This document shows, in pieces, positions 1 to 7,612 of a DNA stretch of 22,294 bases (positions are counted from its first letter, which is position 1; each line of letters begins with the position of its first letter). The translations under genes were made by a program, and so were the position numbers. The DNA comes from Actinomycetota bacterium (GTDB lineage: Bacteria > Actinomycetota > Actinomycetes > S36-B12 > UBA10799): positions 1 to 22,294 of the forward strand of contig JAUPKM010000151.1 in the NCBI GenBank assembly GCA_030837445.1. Direction: 5' to 3'. The notes under the pieces are model-generated. The model saw nothing but the letters and a program-made list of their open reading frames with translations. It had not been told where the DNA came from and made no database searches.

Positions 1-3000
1 CATCCCGCGCGATATCGAACTTCTCCCGCACAGTCGCGAACACCTCCGCCTGCTTGACGGTGTCCACCCCCAGATCGGCCTCCATATCGGCACCCAGATC
101 CAGCAACTCAACCGGATAGCCGGTCAACTCCGACACCACCGCCAACACCGTCGCCTCAACACCAGCACCGCTGCCGACAGCGCTCCCCTCAACGCCCTCG
201 TCAACCCTCGCCGTCACTGACCCAGGATTCGTCGCCACCCGCGCAGAACTTCGGGTATCGACGATCCTCAATCGACGATGGTCGACTTCCAGGCGCGGGT
301 CAGCATTCCCGGCGGCGGCTTCCAGCCATCGCCGCCAAACCGCCCGGTCGACAATTCGGTACTCGTAGCCGAGCTCCTTCGGGGCGCGGCGTAGGCCGTC
401 AGGGATCGGCGTCCAGCGGAGCAGCGACATGGCGATCTGGGATCCGAAGCCGGCCGCGAGCCGGATCGCGAACTTGACCGGATAGCCACCACCTTGACTC
501 AAATTCAGCTGCCCCAATTCCGGGTCATGCTCCCGGTAGTTCGCCACTGGCGGCACCAGACCCGTCTCGAGGGACTTGATGGCGACCACGTCTTCGACGC
601 CGGCACCCATCGCATGCCCCGTGAACCCTTTGGTGTTGGTGATCACCAAATCCTCCGCGGCGCGCCCGAAGACGGTACGTAGGGCGTTCACCTCGGCAGC
701 CGCCGAACCACCGCGAGCGGGCGTGTAGGTCTCGTGCGAGACGAATACCCCGGAAGCGGCGATCTCCTGCCGCTCGACTCCGGCGCGCTCCGCCCGTACG
801 ACTAACCGCTCCATCACCTGAGCGACATGATCCACATCCAGCCGGGTGCCATGGAAGGCGCTGTTGGCAATGGTCGACGCCATCACTTCACAGATGGGCT
901 GGAGGCCGCGCTCGGCCGCCGAAGCCGCCGCCTCCACCACGAACGCGCCTGCCCCCATTCCGACGATCATCCCGTGCCGACGCCGGTCGAACGGCGTCGC
1001 GACGTCGGCCACCGACTCGTCGATGGCAGCGGCCCCCGACGCTAGAAACCCGGATCCAATCCACGGCAGCAGACTGGGGGACGTCGAATCGTCGGCGGAG
1101 ATGACGATGACTCGACGGGCGCGCCCGGTCCGGATCCAATCCTCTGCGACGGCCAGCGCCTGGGTGGCGGAGGCACAGGCGGCATTGACGGCAGTATTGG
1201 GTCCGCGGGCCCCGATCAGTTCGGCGAACTGGGAATGGCCCATCGACAGGATCTTGAAGATGAATCTCCTGTCGAACTCGAACCGATCCTCGGACAGTTC
1301 CAGCCGGAGCCGATCAATCTCGGAGTCCAACTCCGGCACCGAACTCGGCAGCGCCGCACGGACGGACTCCAGCGCCTGCAGCTGCTCACGGCGGGCTCGA
1401 TCGCGCGCATAGGCCTCGATCTCGGCAGTGAACGCATCGAGTCCCGGGAAGGCGGAAGCGAAGACGACCCCGGTGTCGTCGCGCATTGATTCCGGCAGCC
1501 CCCAACGGTCCGGCAACTCGGTCCCGATCGTGGTGCGTTTGTAGCGCATGACAAGCGGAATTCCGGCATCGCGCAGGGCATCGAAACCGGCGCCGATCGC
1601 GAGCCTCGTGGCGGCATCGAGGGCTTTGTCGCGTTCGGCTGCCACACCGAATTCCTCGACAACGTCGAACGGCGCCGCCCGCCCGGCGAGTTTGATCACA
1701 CCGGCGGCATCCTCAATCGTGTCGAAGGTCGGCTCGCCCGCAGACTTGACCAGCCTGGTGATGCGCATGTCGGCCATCCGATCCCGGAACTCCGGTGGGA
1801 TGGCAGAGATCAGATTCCTCCCCGACAAGATGGCTTCGAGGTTGTCATCGGCGAACACCGAGTCAGTGCCGGGTAGGCCTAGCGCGGCGCCTGTGATGAC
1901 AACCGCTTCCTGATCGATCGACAGGTCGGCGGGAGCGGCCCTGTTCGGGGCTGTCGCCCGATCCAATGACGACTCACCCAGTAGAGCCAATCCGGACTGC
2001 AACGCTTCGGCGAAGAGTTGCCCGACTTGCGCCAATCGGTCACTGCTGACGGGCAAGGCGGCGGAGGCTCCCTCGGTCTGCCCGGCAGGGGCAGCCGGCA
2101 AGTCCACGACCCGGTTGGCAGTCGACGAGACTGGCACGGACACGGTGGCCGCGCTGGCCCTCGGCGCGGCAGCCACAGCGGACGGCGCCGCCGTGGATGG
2201 CGCCGCCGTGGATGGCGCCGCCGTAACGGTCTGGGACGTGCCGACGGATTGGATCACCCAGTCGACCACGTGGCGCAGGGTCGGGAAATCGCGCAGTTTC
2301 AGGTCACCCTCGCGAGCGATACCGAAGCGTTCCCGCACCCCCGCGAATACCTCGGCCTGCTTCACGGTGTCCACCCCCAGGTCTGCCTCCATATCGAGGT
2401 CGAGGTCGAGCAGTTCCGCCGGATAGCCGGTCATCTCCGTCACGACGCCCACAACTGTGGCCACGACTTGGGCTTCGTCGGGGGCGCCGGGTGCGCTTGC
2501 CGCACCTGCTGCACCGGCCGAACCGGCTGCGTCGCCCGCTTCCGGTGGGAAGCCGACGCCAGCCGCCCAGAGTGCGCACAGAGCTTGGTTGAACGAGGCA
2601 AGATCGCCGGACTTCGGGTGGTTGGTGAAGACAGCCGTGACATCATCATGGATCGAGCCCAGGACGTCTTCGGCGAAGCCATGCAACGCCCGTTTGGGGC
2701 CGACCTCCACGAAGACCCGCGCGCCCGCGTCGTAGAGCGAGTGCAGACCCGCGACGAACTGCACCGGTGAAGCCACCTGCCGGCCGAGGATGTCAATCAT
2801 CGTGTCCACCGTCGCGTCCTGCGGGTAGAACTCGCCAGTGGCGTTGGCCACGATAGGTAGCGACGGCGGCAAGACCTCAAGCCTGCGCAGTTGGACCTGC
2901 AGCGGGGCCGCGGCTGGCTCGACAATCTCGGTGTGGAAGGCGTGGCTCACCGGAATGGGGATGGCGGTCATACCGGCTTCCTGACAGGCCGTCGCCGCGA

Positions 3001-5344
3001 GCCCGACTGCGACCGTCGCGCCCCCGATCACCGCTTGTCCGGGCGAGTTGATATTGGCCACCACGACGTAGCCGTCGACGGCTTCGACAATTGAGGTGAT
3101 CTTCGCCAGCGGACCCATCACCGCAACCATCGCCCCGTTGTCCTCCGCCGAGACTCCGGCCATCTCTCGACCCCGCGCGCTCACCGCCTCCAAAGCGCCG
3201 CTGAAGCTCAGACAGCCCGCTGCCACCAGTGCCCCGTACTCCCCCAGGCTGTGCCCCATCACCATGTCGGGGTGGATGTCATAGCCGGCCAGCAGCCTGC
3301 TCAGCGCCTCGTCGGTGGTCAACACCGCCGGCTGGGTGATCTCCGTCTGGAGTAGCTGTTCGGTAAGTCGGTCGAGGTCTTCCGGGTCGCTGGTGTCGCC
3401 GAAGACGAAGTCGGACAGGGGCCGCCCGATGAGCGGGGTCATGATCTTGTCGGCTTGCGCGAACACCTCCGCGACAATCGGCTCAGTTGCGCGCAGATCG
3501 GCCAGCATATTGACGTACTGGCTACCTTGGCCGGTGTAGAGGAATGCAACCTTGCCGGCAGCCCCACCGCCCAGATACACGCCTTGCGCACGCAGCATCC
3601 GCCAGGCCGCCGGAGTGTTCGCGGCCAACGCCTGCAAGGCCTTGGCCGACTTCGCCGCCAGGTCCGCTGCGTCCGCGAAGTCGATGGCGATCCGATGCGG
3701 CGCGGAGGCCAACGCGGCGGCCGGTGCGCGACGAGGTGGAGTCTCGCCGCGCAGCGCACCCTGCTGCAGCACCTCCAACTGGGTCGCGAGCGACTTCAGA
3801 TCAGGTGCACCCAGCACCACCGCCCCCCGCAACGGCGACTTGCGATCGGTCGCGACCGCTGCGGTCGTATCGATCCCGGCGCTGGGGAGGCCGACTTCAA
3901 CCTCGGCGGGACTGTCGTCATTGAAGTTGCGGTCGGGCACGTATTCCTCCAAGACAACGTGAAAGTTTGTGCCACCGAAACCGAACGAGCTGACCCCGGC
4001 GCGGCGGGGCACCCCGTCGGTTCGCTCGGGCCAGGGCTGCAGTTCGGTGGTGACGGCGAACGGACTGGTCGACCAGTCGACGCTGGGATTCGGATCATGG
4101 AAGTTGAGGCTCGGCGCCAGGGTTCGTTCACTGAGGCTCATCACGGCCTTGAACAGGCCGGCCGCGCCGGCAGCCGCCTTCAAGTGACCGATGTTCGACT
4201 TGACCGAGCCCAACGCCACACTGGCTGCTGGTAGCCCGTCGAAGACCTGCGCGAGGGTAGCCAGTTCGGTGGCGTCTCCGACGCGGGTGGAGGTGCCGTG
4301 TGCCTCGATCATCCCGACTGTGCCGCGGTCGAGTCCGGCGTCGGCCCAGGCCCGCTCGATCGCCAACCGTTGGCCGACCGGGTTGGGTGCCGTGATGCCC
4401 TTCCCGCGGCCATCGCTGGAACCGCCGATACCGCGGATGAGGGCGTAGATCCGGTCTCCGGCAGCCTGCGCGTCCCGGAGCCTGCGGAGCACGAACAGGG
4501 CGGTTCCCTCGCCCATCACGAAACCGTCAGCGGCCGCGTCGAAGGGACGGCTGCCGGTAGCTGAGAGGGCGCCGATCTTGCAAAACCGAATGTAGCCACC
4601 GGGCCCCATGTTCCGATCGAGACCACCTGCGATCGCCACGTCATAGGCGCCGGCACGCAAACCGTCGACTGCGGAATTGAGGGCCGCCAACGCAGATGCG
4701 CAGGCCGCGTCCGTGGTGAAGTTCGGCCCCCGCAGGTTGAATTGCGCGGCAACCCGGCCCGCCAGCACGTTGGCCAGTTCGCCGGGCATGGTGTCCTCCG
4801 TGATCTCCGGCAGCCGGGCGAGGTAACGGTCCCGCACTTCAGTCGCGATCCGCTCCCTGACGGCGTTCGGAAGCTCGGCGAACGCCCCCGAATCCGCCAG
4901 ATCGCGTTCGAACTGCGGATACATCGCCCGCAGGTTCGTGTAGTCGTGCTTCTCACCGCCGAGGGCGTTGCCGATGATCACCGCGACCCGATCCGAGTCC
5001 ACCTCCCAGGTCGGCCAGCCCGCGTCCAGCAGGGCCGAACGTGCCGCACTCAAGGACCACTTCTGACCCTCGTCCAAGTGTTTGGCGACGCTTGGTGGGA
5101 GGGGGAGTTTCCAACCCATGGGATCCCACGGAAACTCCCGCACCCATCCGCCAATGCGCGAGTACGTCTTGTCCGGCGCCGCCGGATCAGGGTCGAAGTA
5201 GAGGGAGGAATCCCACCGATCGGCCGGGACATCCGTGACGCAGTACCTGCCCCCGGTGATATTCGACCAGAAGCTCGCCGCGGTTGGTGCATTGGGCATG
5301 ATCGCGGAAACGCCAATCACGGCGATCGGCTCGGACGGACGCAT
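1..5344 (-). CDS. PUFA-synthase-like type I polyketide/fatty acid synthase, KS-AT-ACP-KS-ACP (partial, C-terminus beyond window)
   Basis: A single open frame reads from ATG at 5344 through the left edge, giving 1781 visible codons with no stop. KS1 spans about residues 4-435, with nucleophile Cys215 in AACAS, His349 in EAHGTST and His387 in SNIGH. The AT domain (about 598-880) has GQGSQ, Ser699 in GHSLGEY and a later HAFH motif, which in the family points to malonyl-CoA. ACP1 is about 955-1035. KS2 is about 1145-1645, with Cys1390 in NAACASAT, His1537 in HETYTP and His1577 in FTGHAMG. ACP2 starts near 1725 and is cut by the edge. Both KS domains carry a charged stretch of about 90 residues before the active Cys, and KS1 has TMPGELANVLAGR there, as in PfaA-type rather than modular PKS enzymes. 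Both ACPs read GVDTVKQAE, with Thr993 and Thr1762 at the usual Ser. A GAGGGAG ribosome site lies 4 nt before the ATG. No KR, DH or TE is visible; they may lie downstream. The chain product is unknown. Confidence 0.93.
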   Translation of the reverse strand, partial: MRPSEPIAVIGVSAIMPNAPTAASFWSNITGGRYCVTDVPADRWDSSLYFDPDPAAPDKTYSRIGGWVREFPWDPMGWKLPLPPSVAKHLDEGQKWSLSAARSALLDAGWPTWEVDSDRVAVIIGNALGGEKHDYTNLRAMYPQFERDLADSGAFAELPNAVRERIATEVRDRYLARLPEITEDTMPGELANVLAGRVAAQFNLRGPNFTTDAACASALAALNSAVDGLRAGAYDVAIAGGLDRNMGPGGYIRFCKIGALSATGSRPFDAAADGFVMGEGTALFVLRRLRDAQAAGDRIYALIRGIGGSSDGRGKGITAPNPVGQRLAIERAWADAGLDRGTVGMIEAHGTSTRVGDATELATLAQVFDGLPAASVALGSVKSNIGHLKAAAGAAGLFKAVMSLSERTLAPSLNFHDPNPSVDWSTSPFAVTTELQPWPERTDGVPRRAGVSSFGFGGTNFHVVLEEYVPDRNFNDDSPAEVEVGLPSAGIDTTAAVATDRKSPLRGAVVLGAPDLKSLATQLEVLQQGALRGETPPRRAPAAALASAPHRIAIDFADAADLAAKSAKALQALAANTPAAWRMLRAQGVYLGGGAAGKVAFLYTGQGSQYVNMLADLRATEPIVAEVFAQADKIMTPLIGRPLSDFVFGDTSDPEDLDRLTEQLLQTEITQPAVLTTDEALSRLLAGYDIHPDMVMGHSLGEYGALVAAGCLSFSGALEAVSARGREMAGVSAEDNGAMVAVMGPLAKITSIVEAVDGYVVVANINSPGQAVIGGATVAVGLAATACQEAGMTAIPIPVSHAFHTEIVEPAAAPLQVQLRRLEVLPPSLPIVANATGEFYPQDATVDTMIDILGRQVASPVQFVAGLHSLYDAGARVFVEVGPKRALHGFAEDVLGSIHDDVTAVFTNHPKSGDLASFNQALCALWAAGVGFPPEAGDAAGSAGAAGAASAPGAPDEAQVVATVVGVVTEMTGYPAELLDLDLDMEADLGVDTVKQAEVFAGVRERFGIAREGDLKLRDFPTLRHVVDWVIQSVGTSQTVTAAPSTAAPSTAAPSAVAAAPRASAATVSVPVSSTANRVVDLPAAPAGQTEGASAALPVSSDRLAQVGQLFAEALQSGLALLGESSLDRATAPNRAAPADLSIDQEAVVITGAALGLPGTDSVFADDNLEAILSGRNLISAIPPEFRDRMADMRITRLVKSAGEPTFDTIEDAAGVIKLAGRAAPFDVVEEFGVAAERDKALDAATRLAIGAGFDALRDAGIPLVMRYKRTTIGTELPDRWGLPESMRDDTGVVFASAFPGLDAFTAEIEAYARDRARREQLQALESVRAALPSSVPELDSEIDRLRLELSEDRFEFDRRFIFKILSMGHSQFAELIGARGPNTAVNAACASATQALAVAEDWIRTGRARRVIVISADDSTSPSLLPWIGSGFLASGAAAIDESVADVATPFDRRRHGMIVGMGAGAFVVEAAASAAERGLQPICEVMASTIANSAFHGTRLDVDHVAQVMERLVVRAERAGVERQEIAASGVFVSHETYTPARGGSAAAEVNALRTVFGRAAEDLVITNTKGFTGHAMGAGVEDVVAIKSLETGLVPPVANYREHDPELGQLNLSQGGGYPVKFAIRLAAGFGSQIAMSLLRWTPIPDGLRRAPKELGYEYRIVDRAVWRRWLEAAAGNADPRLEVDHRRLRIVDTRSSARVATNPGSVTARVDEGVEGSAVGSGAGVEATVLAVVSELTGYPVELLDLGADMEADLGVDTVKQAEVFATVREKFDIARD
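2184..2225. repeat. 15-bp tandem repeat (2.8 copies) in the synthase linker
   Basis: The unit GGCGCCGCCGTGGAT occurs at 2184-2198 and 2199-2213, with a third partial copy at 2214-2225. On the minus strand it encodes repeats of Ala-Ala-Pro-Ser-Thr in the Ala/Pro-rich linker between ACP1 and KS2. It is a flexible-linker repeat that can vary in copy number. Confidence 0.85.
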
Positions 5345-5348
5345 CGTT

Positions 5349-5355
5349 CTCCCTC
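5349..5355 (-). promoter_or_regulatory. Ribosome binding site of the large synthase
   Basis: GAGGGAG on the minus strand lies 4 nt before the ATG at 5344. It supports that start, which also gives the canonical KS N-terminus (EPIAVIGVSAIMPNA). Confidence 0.7.
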
Positions 5356-5361
5356 GGGCTT

Positions 5362-5383
5362 AACATGAAGAAAACCTCATGTT
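5362..5383. promoter_or_regulatory. AT-rich perfect inverted repeat upstream of the synthase (candidate operator)
   Basis: The arms AACATGA (5362-5368) and TCATGTT (5377-5383) are perfectly complementary and separated by 8 nt. The site lies between pfaD and the synthase, 18 nt upstream of the ATG. It is AT-rich in GC-rich surroundings and no U-run follows, so an operator is more likely than a terminator. The TetR-family protein encoded two genes upstream is a natural candidate ligand, but I find no second copy at its own promoter. On the minus strand the site also contains a 6-codon reading frame (5360-5380, MRFSSC then TAA). Confidence 0.45.
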
Positions 5384-5422
5384 TGGAGTCCCCAAGGTAT
5401 CAAGCGGCATCGGCCGCGAGGT

Positions 5423-6850
5423 TCACCGGCGGCTTTGGAGGTAGTTCAGCACGTCGGCAGCGGTGTAGAAACCGGTCTCCGGAGCCAATTCTGCGACTGC
5501 CCGGAAATCGTCACCGGAGGTGATGATGACTGGTTCCGGACCGCCATTGCGACGCACCTGCGCAAGGCCCGCGGCGGCAACCAGGCCATTGCACAGGCAC
5601 CGACGGCCTTCCGTGTTGGCTGCTCGGCCACCCTTGCGCCCGGTGTAAACCGCCACCGGCTCAGCCGGGCACCGGTAGTCCACCGAACCGTCGTCCTTCT
5701 TGTACGGCACCCGCAGATAGGACAGGTCGCAAACCAGTTTTCGATTTCCCACCACCTCCGGATCCGCGATCGTGCCGGGCAGTTGGACCACCTTGAACGG
5801 GAAGCCGGTCGGACTGGCCCGCCAGTCGGTACGGACCTCCAGCGTCCCGGCCGCAAGAGCGTCGAGCACCTCGCGCTTGTAGCGGTCATCCATCCCGGAC
5901 TCGGCCGAGTAGGCAAAAGCTGTGCCCACCTGGACACCGGCCGCACCTGCCGCCAGCGCGGCAGTCAAGCCCTCCGGGGTTCCGTAGGATCCGGCCAGCC
6001 AGAACGGCAATCCCAACTGGGCGATCTTGCTCAGGTCGACTGCGTCTCGGTCGTCATAGATGGGTTGACCAAGATCGTCGGTCCGACGCGGTCCTCGCGG
6101 CGGGGCGTTGTGCCCACCCGCGGTTGGACCCTCGATCACGAATCCGAACGGGCGGCTGGCACTGTCCTTGGCCAATGCCTCGGCCAATTCGACCGACGCC
6201 GAGATCGCCAGCATCCGCGGCTCAGCCAGCACCGGCGGCTGGCCGCCGACTATCGAACTGGGGCTGCAGACGCACTCCAACGGTCGATCCGCGGAGGTGA
6301 ATCCCTGACCACGCACCGAGATCGTGAGATCCTCGCCCGCCGCCAGGGTGCGGATCATCCGAGGGATCTCGGCAGGATTCCCGGCCCCCACGATCACGTA
6401 GTCGACTCCGGCCAACATCGCCCCGAATAGCCCGAAGGGTAACGGGATTTCGACCTTGCGGAGGAAGTTGACACCGACCGGACCGTCGTGGCCCTCTTTG
6501 GCCAACCACACTTCCACGAAGTTGGCGACAACCGTCAACTCCTGAAGTTCCTGAGAGGGTTCCAGCGTGAACCGAGGCAGCGTCCGGAAGGAGTCCTGCG
6601 CCGCCTTTCCTCCGTGCAGGTAGTACGTGCGCATCACTCGCCGGGCGATCGCCGGGTAGGGAAAATGGGCGAGCGCCCGGCGAATATCCCCACCCGGATC
6701 ACCCAACTGCAGTCGCCGGGCAATCACCACGTCAGTGCCGGTCCCGGAAACGACCCCTAGATTGCCAGTGCTGGCGACCGCGTTGGCGAGCCGCCAACTC
6801 GACACGGCGACTCCCATCCCGCCTTGAATGATTTGGGGAAGTTGGGTCAT
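5423..6850 (-). CDS. PfaD-like FMN-dependent enoyl reductase / nitronate monooxygenase family protein
   Basis: This 475-residue protein begins MTQLPQIIQGGMGV, the usual first strand of the nitronate monooxygenase/2-nitropropane dioxygenase TIM barrel. GPTAGGHN in the middle and AAGAAGVQVGTAF later are the FMN/phosphate-binding and catalytic-face motifs of the family. PfaD members act as trans enoyl reductases for PUFA and related synthases, and the large KS-AT-ACP gene starts 78 nt downstream, so this role is inferred from fold plus neighbour. The C-terminal part has four cysteines (C374, C394, C418 and C420; spacing C-x19-C-x23-C-x-C) ending in RRCLCNGL, which could bind metal. A GAGGAG ribosome site is about 11 nt before the ATG, rather far. 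The gap to the upstream TetR gene is 76 nt. A free-standing nitronate monooxygenase is the alternative. Confidence 0.88.
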   Translation of the reverse strand: MTQLPQIIQGGMGVAVSSWRLANAVASTGNLGVVSGTGTDVVIARRLQLGDPGGDIRRALAHFPYPAIARRVMRTYYLHGGKAAQDSFRTLPRFTLEPSQELQELTVVANFVEVWLAKEGHDGPVGVNFLRKVEIPLPFGLFGAMLAGVDYVIVGAGNPAEIPRMIRTLAAGEDLTISVRGQGFTSADRPLECVCSPSSIVGGQPPVLAEPRMLAISASVELAEALAKDSASRPFGFVIEGPTAGGHNAPPRGPRRTDDLGQPIYDDRDAVDLSKIAQLGLPFWLAGSYGTPEGLTAALAAGAAGVQVGTAFAYSAESGMDDRYKREVLDALAAGTLEVRTDWRASPTGFPFKVVQLPGTIADPEVVGNRKLVCDLSYLRVPYKKDDGSVDYRCPAEPVAVYTGRKGGRAANTEGRRCLCNGLVAAAGLAQVRRNGGPEPVIITSGDDFRAVAELAPETGFYTAADVLNYLQSRR

Positions 6851-6926
6851 GGTGTGCGCCGCTCCTCGGTGGACTGAATCACGAGAAGGCTACGTACTCA
6901 CCGCCGGGCTGACTAGGGGCACCCGG

Positions 6927-7559
6927 TCAGGAGTCCAACGCGACCGCGCGGAGATAGGCCCGCAGCATCCGCTTGAGCTCGACCACTGCCTGCGGATGCG
7001 GTCGGCCATCATGAACCGAAAAGTGCAGCAGGGACTGACACATTTCCACGATCACATCCGCCACCACGAGTCGCCGGGTCGCGCCGACTTCCGGAATCAG
7101 CGCCTCCAGCAACCTGGCCACCCGCAGGGTCAACAACTGCGAGTGTTCGGCCGCCCGCGCGCGGGTGGCCGACGTCGATTTCATCGCGATCGAGACAGCA
7201 CTGCGGGAAGGCTCCGCGGCCCACCTTTCGGCGATGTGGTCGATCACCTCGTCGGTTTGGCGTTGCCAATCCGGCGCCGGGAACCTCTCGGTGAACGAGG
7301 CGAGGTCGGCCGCCAAGGACTCGGTGTCCTGGGCTGACAACTGCACGACTATGGCGAACTTGTTCGGGAAGTACTGGTAGACGCTGCCGACCGGGATCTC
7401 CGCTCGCTCGGCCACGTCCTCCACGCTGAAACCCTCCAACCCGCGCAGCAACAGCAACTCCCGCGCGGATTGCAGGATCAGATTGAACCGCACCACCCCG
7501 CGCTCACGAACGGGTAGATGACGCAGGTCGATGCTCGTTGTCGGATTTGCCATGGTCAT
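6927..7559 (-). CDS. TetR/AcrR-family transcriptional regulator
   Basis: From ATG 7559 the product is about 210 residues. The N-terminal helix-turn-helix is clear: ILQSARELLLLRGLEGFSV, DVAERAEIPVGSVYQYF and PNKFAI, the standard TetR recognition-helix context. The C-terminal ligand and dimer region is helical and not diagnostic. ATG 7559 is chosen because a TAGACT box lies 8 nt upstream, which would suit a leaderless message. A GTG or ATG further up at 7610 would only add 17 residues lacking any similarity, and ATG 7553 is also possible. The gene lies between tsaD and the pfaD/synthase pair in the same orientation, so it probably controls that pair and perhaps itself. The ligand is unknown, though an acyl-CoA or lipid would suit the context. 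Confidence 0.88.
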   Translation of the reverse strand: MTMANPTTSIDLRHLPVRERGVVRFNLILQSARELLLLRGLEGFSVEDVAERAEIPVGSVYQYFPNKFAIVVQLSAQDTESLAADLASFTERFPAPDWQRQTDEVIDHIAERWAAEPSRSAVSIAMKSTSATRARAAEHSQLLTLRVARLLEALIPEVGATRRLVVADVIVEMCQSLLHFSVHDGRPHPQAVVELKRMLRAYLRAVALDS

Positions 7560-7567
7560 CGTGGCCG

Positions 7568-7573
7568 AGTCTA
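7568..7573 (-). promoter_or_regulatory. Candidate -10 box (TAGACT) for the TetR-family gene
   Basis: TAGACT on the minus strand matches the actinobacterial TANNNT -10 pattern and sits 8 nt before ATG 7559. No convincing Shine-Dalgarno lies between, so a leaderless transcript is plausible. There is no clear -35 element. Confidence 0.35.
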
Positions 7574-7612
7574 TCCCGCAAGCCTGACCCGCCGAGACGC
7601 CCGCAGACATAC

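Noticed and set aside
2018..4234. Plus-strand frames across the synthase (2018-2770 and 3455-4234)
   Set aside because: The minus-strand frame is continuous and carries AT and KS catalytic motifs there; the plus frames are low-complexity shadows.
7560..7610. Longer TetR protein from 7610
   Set aside because: The extra 17 residues have no similarity to TetR N-termini and would place the TAGACT box inside the coding region.
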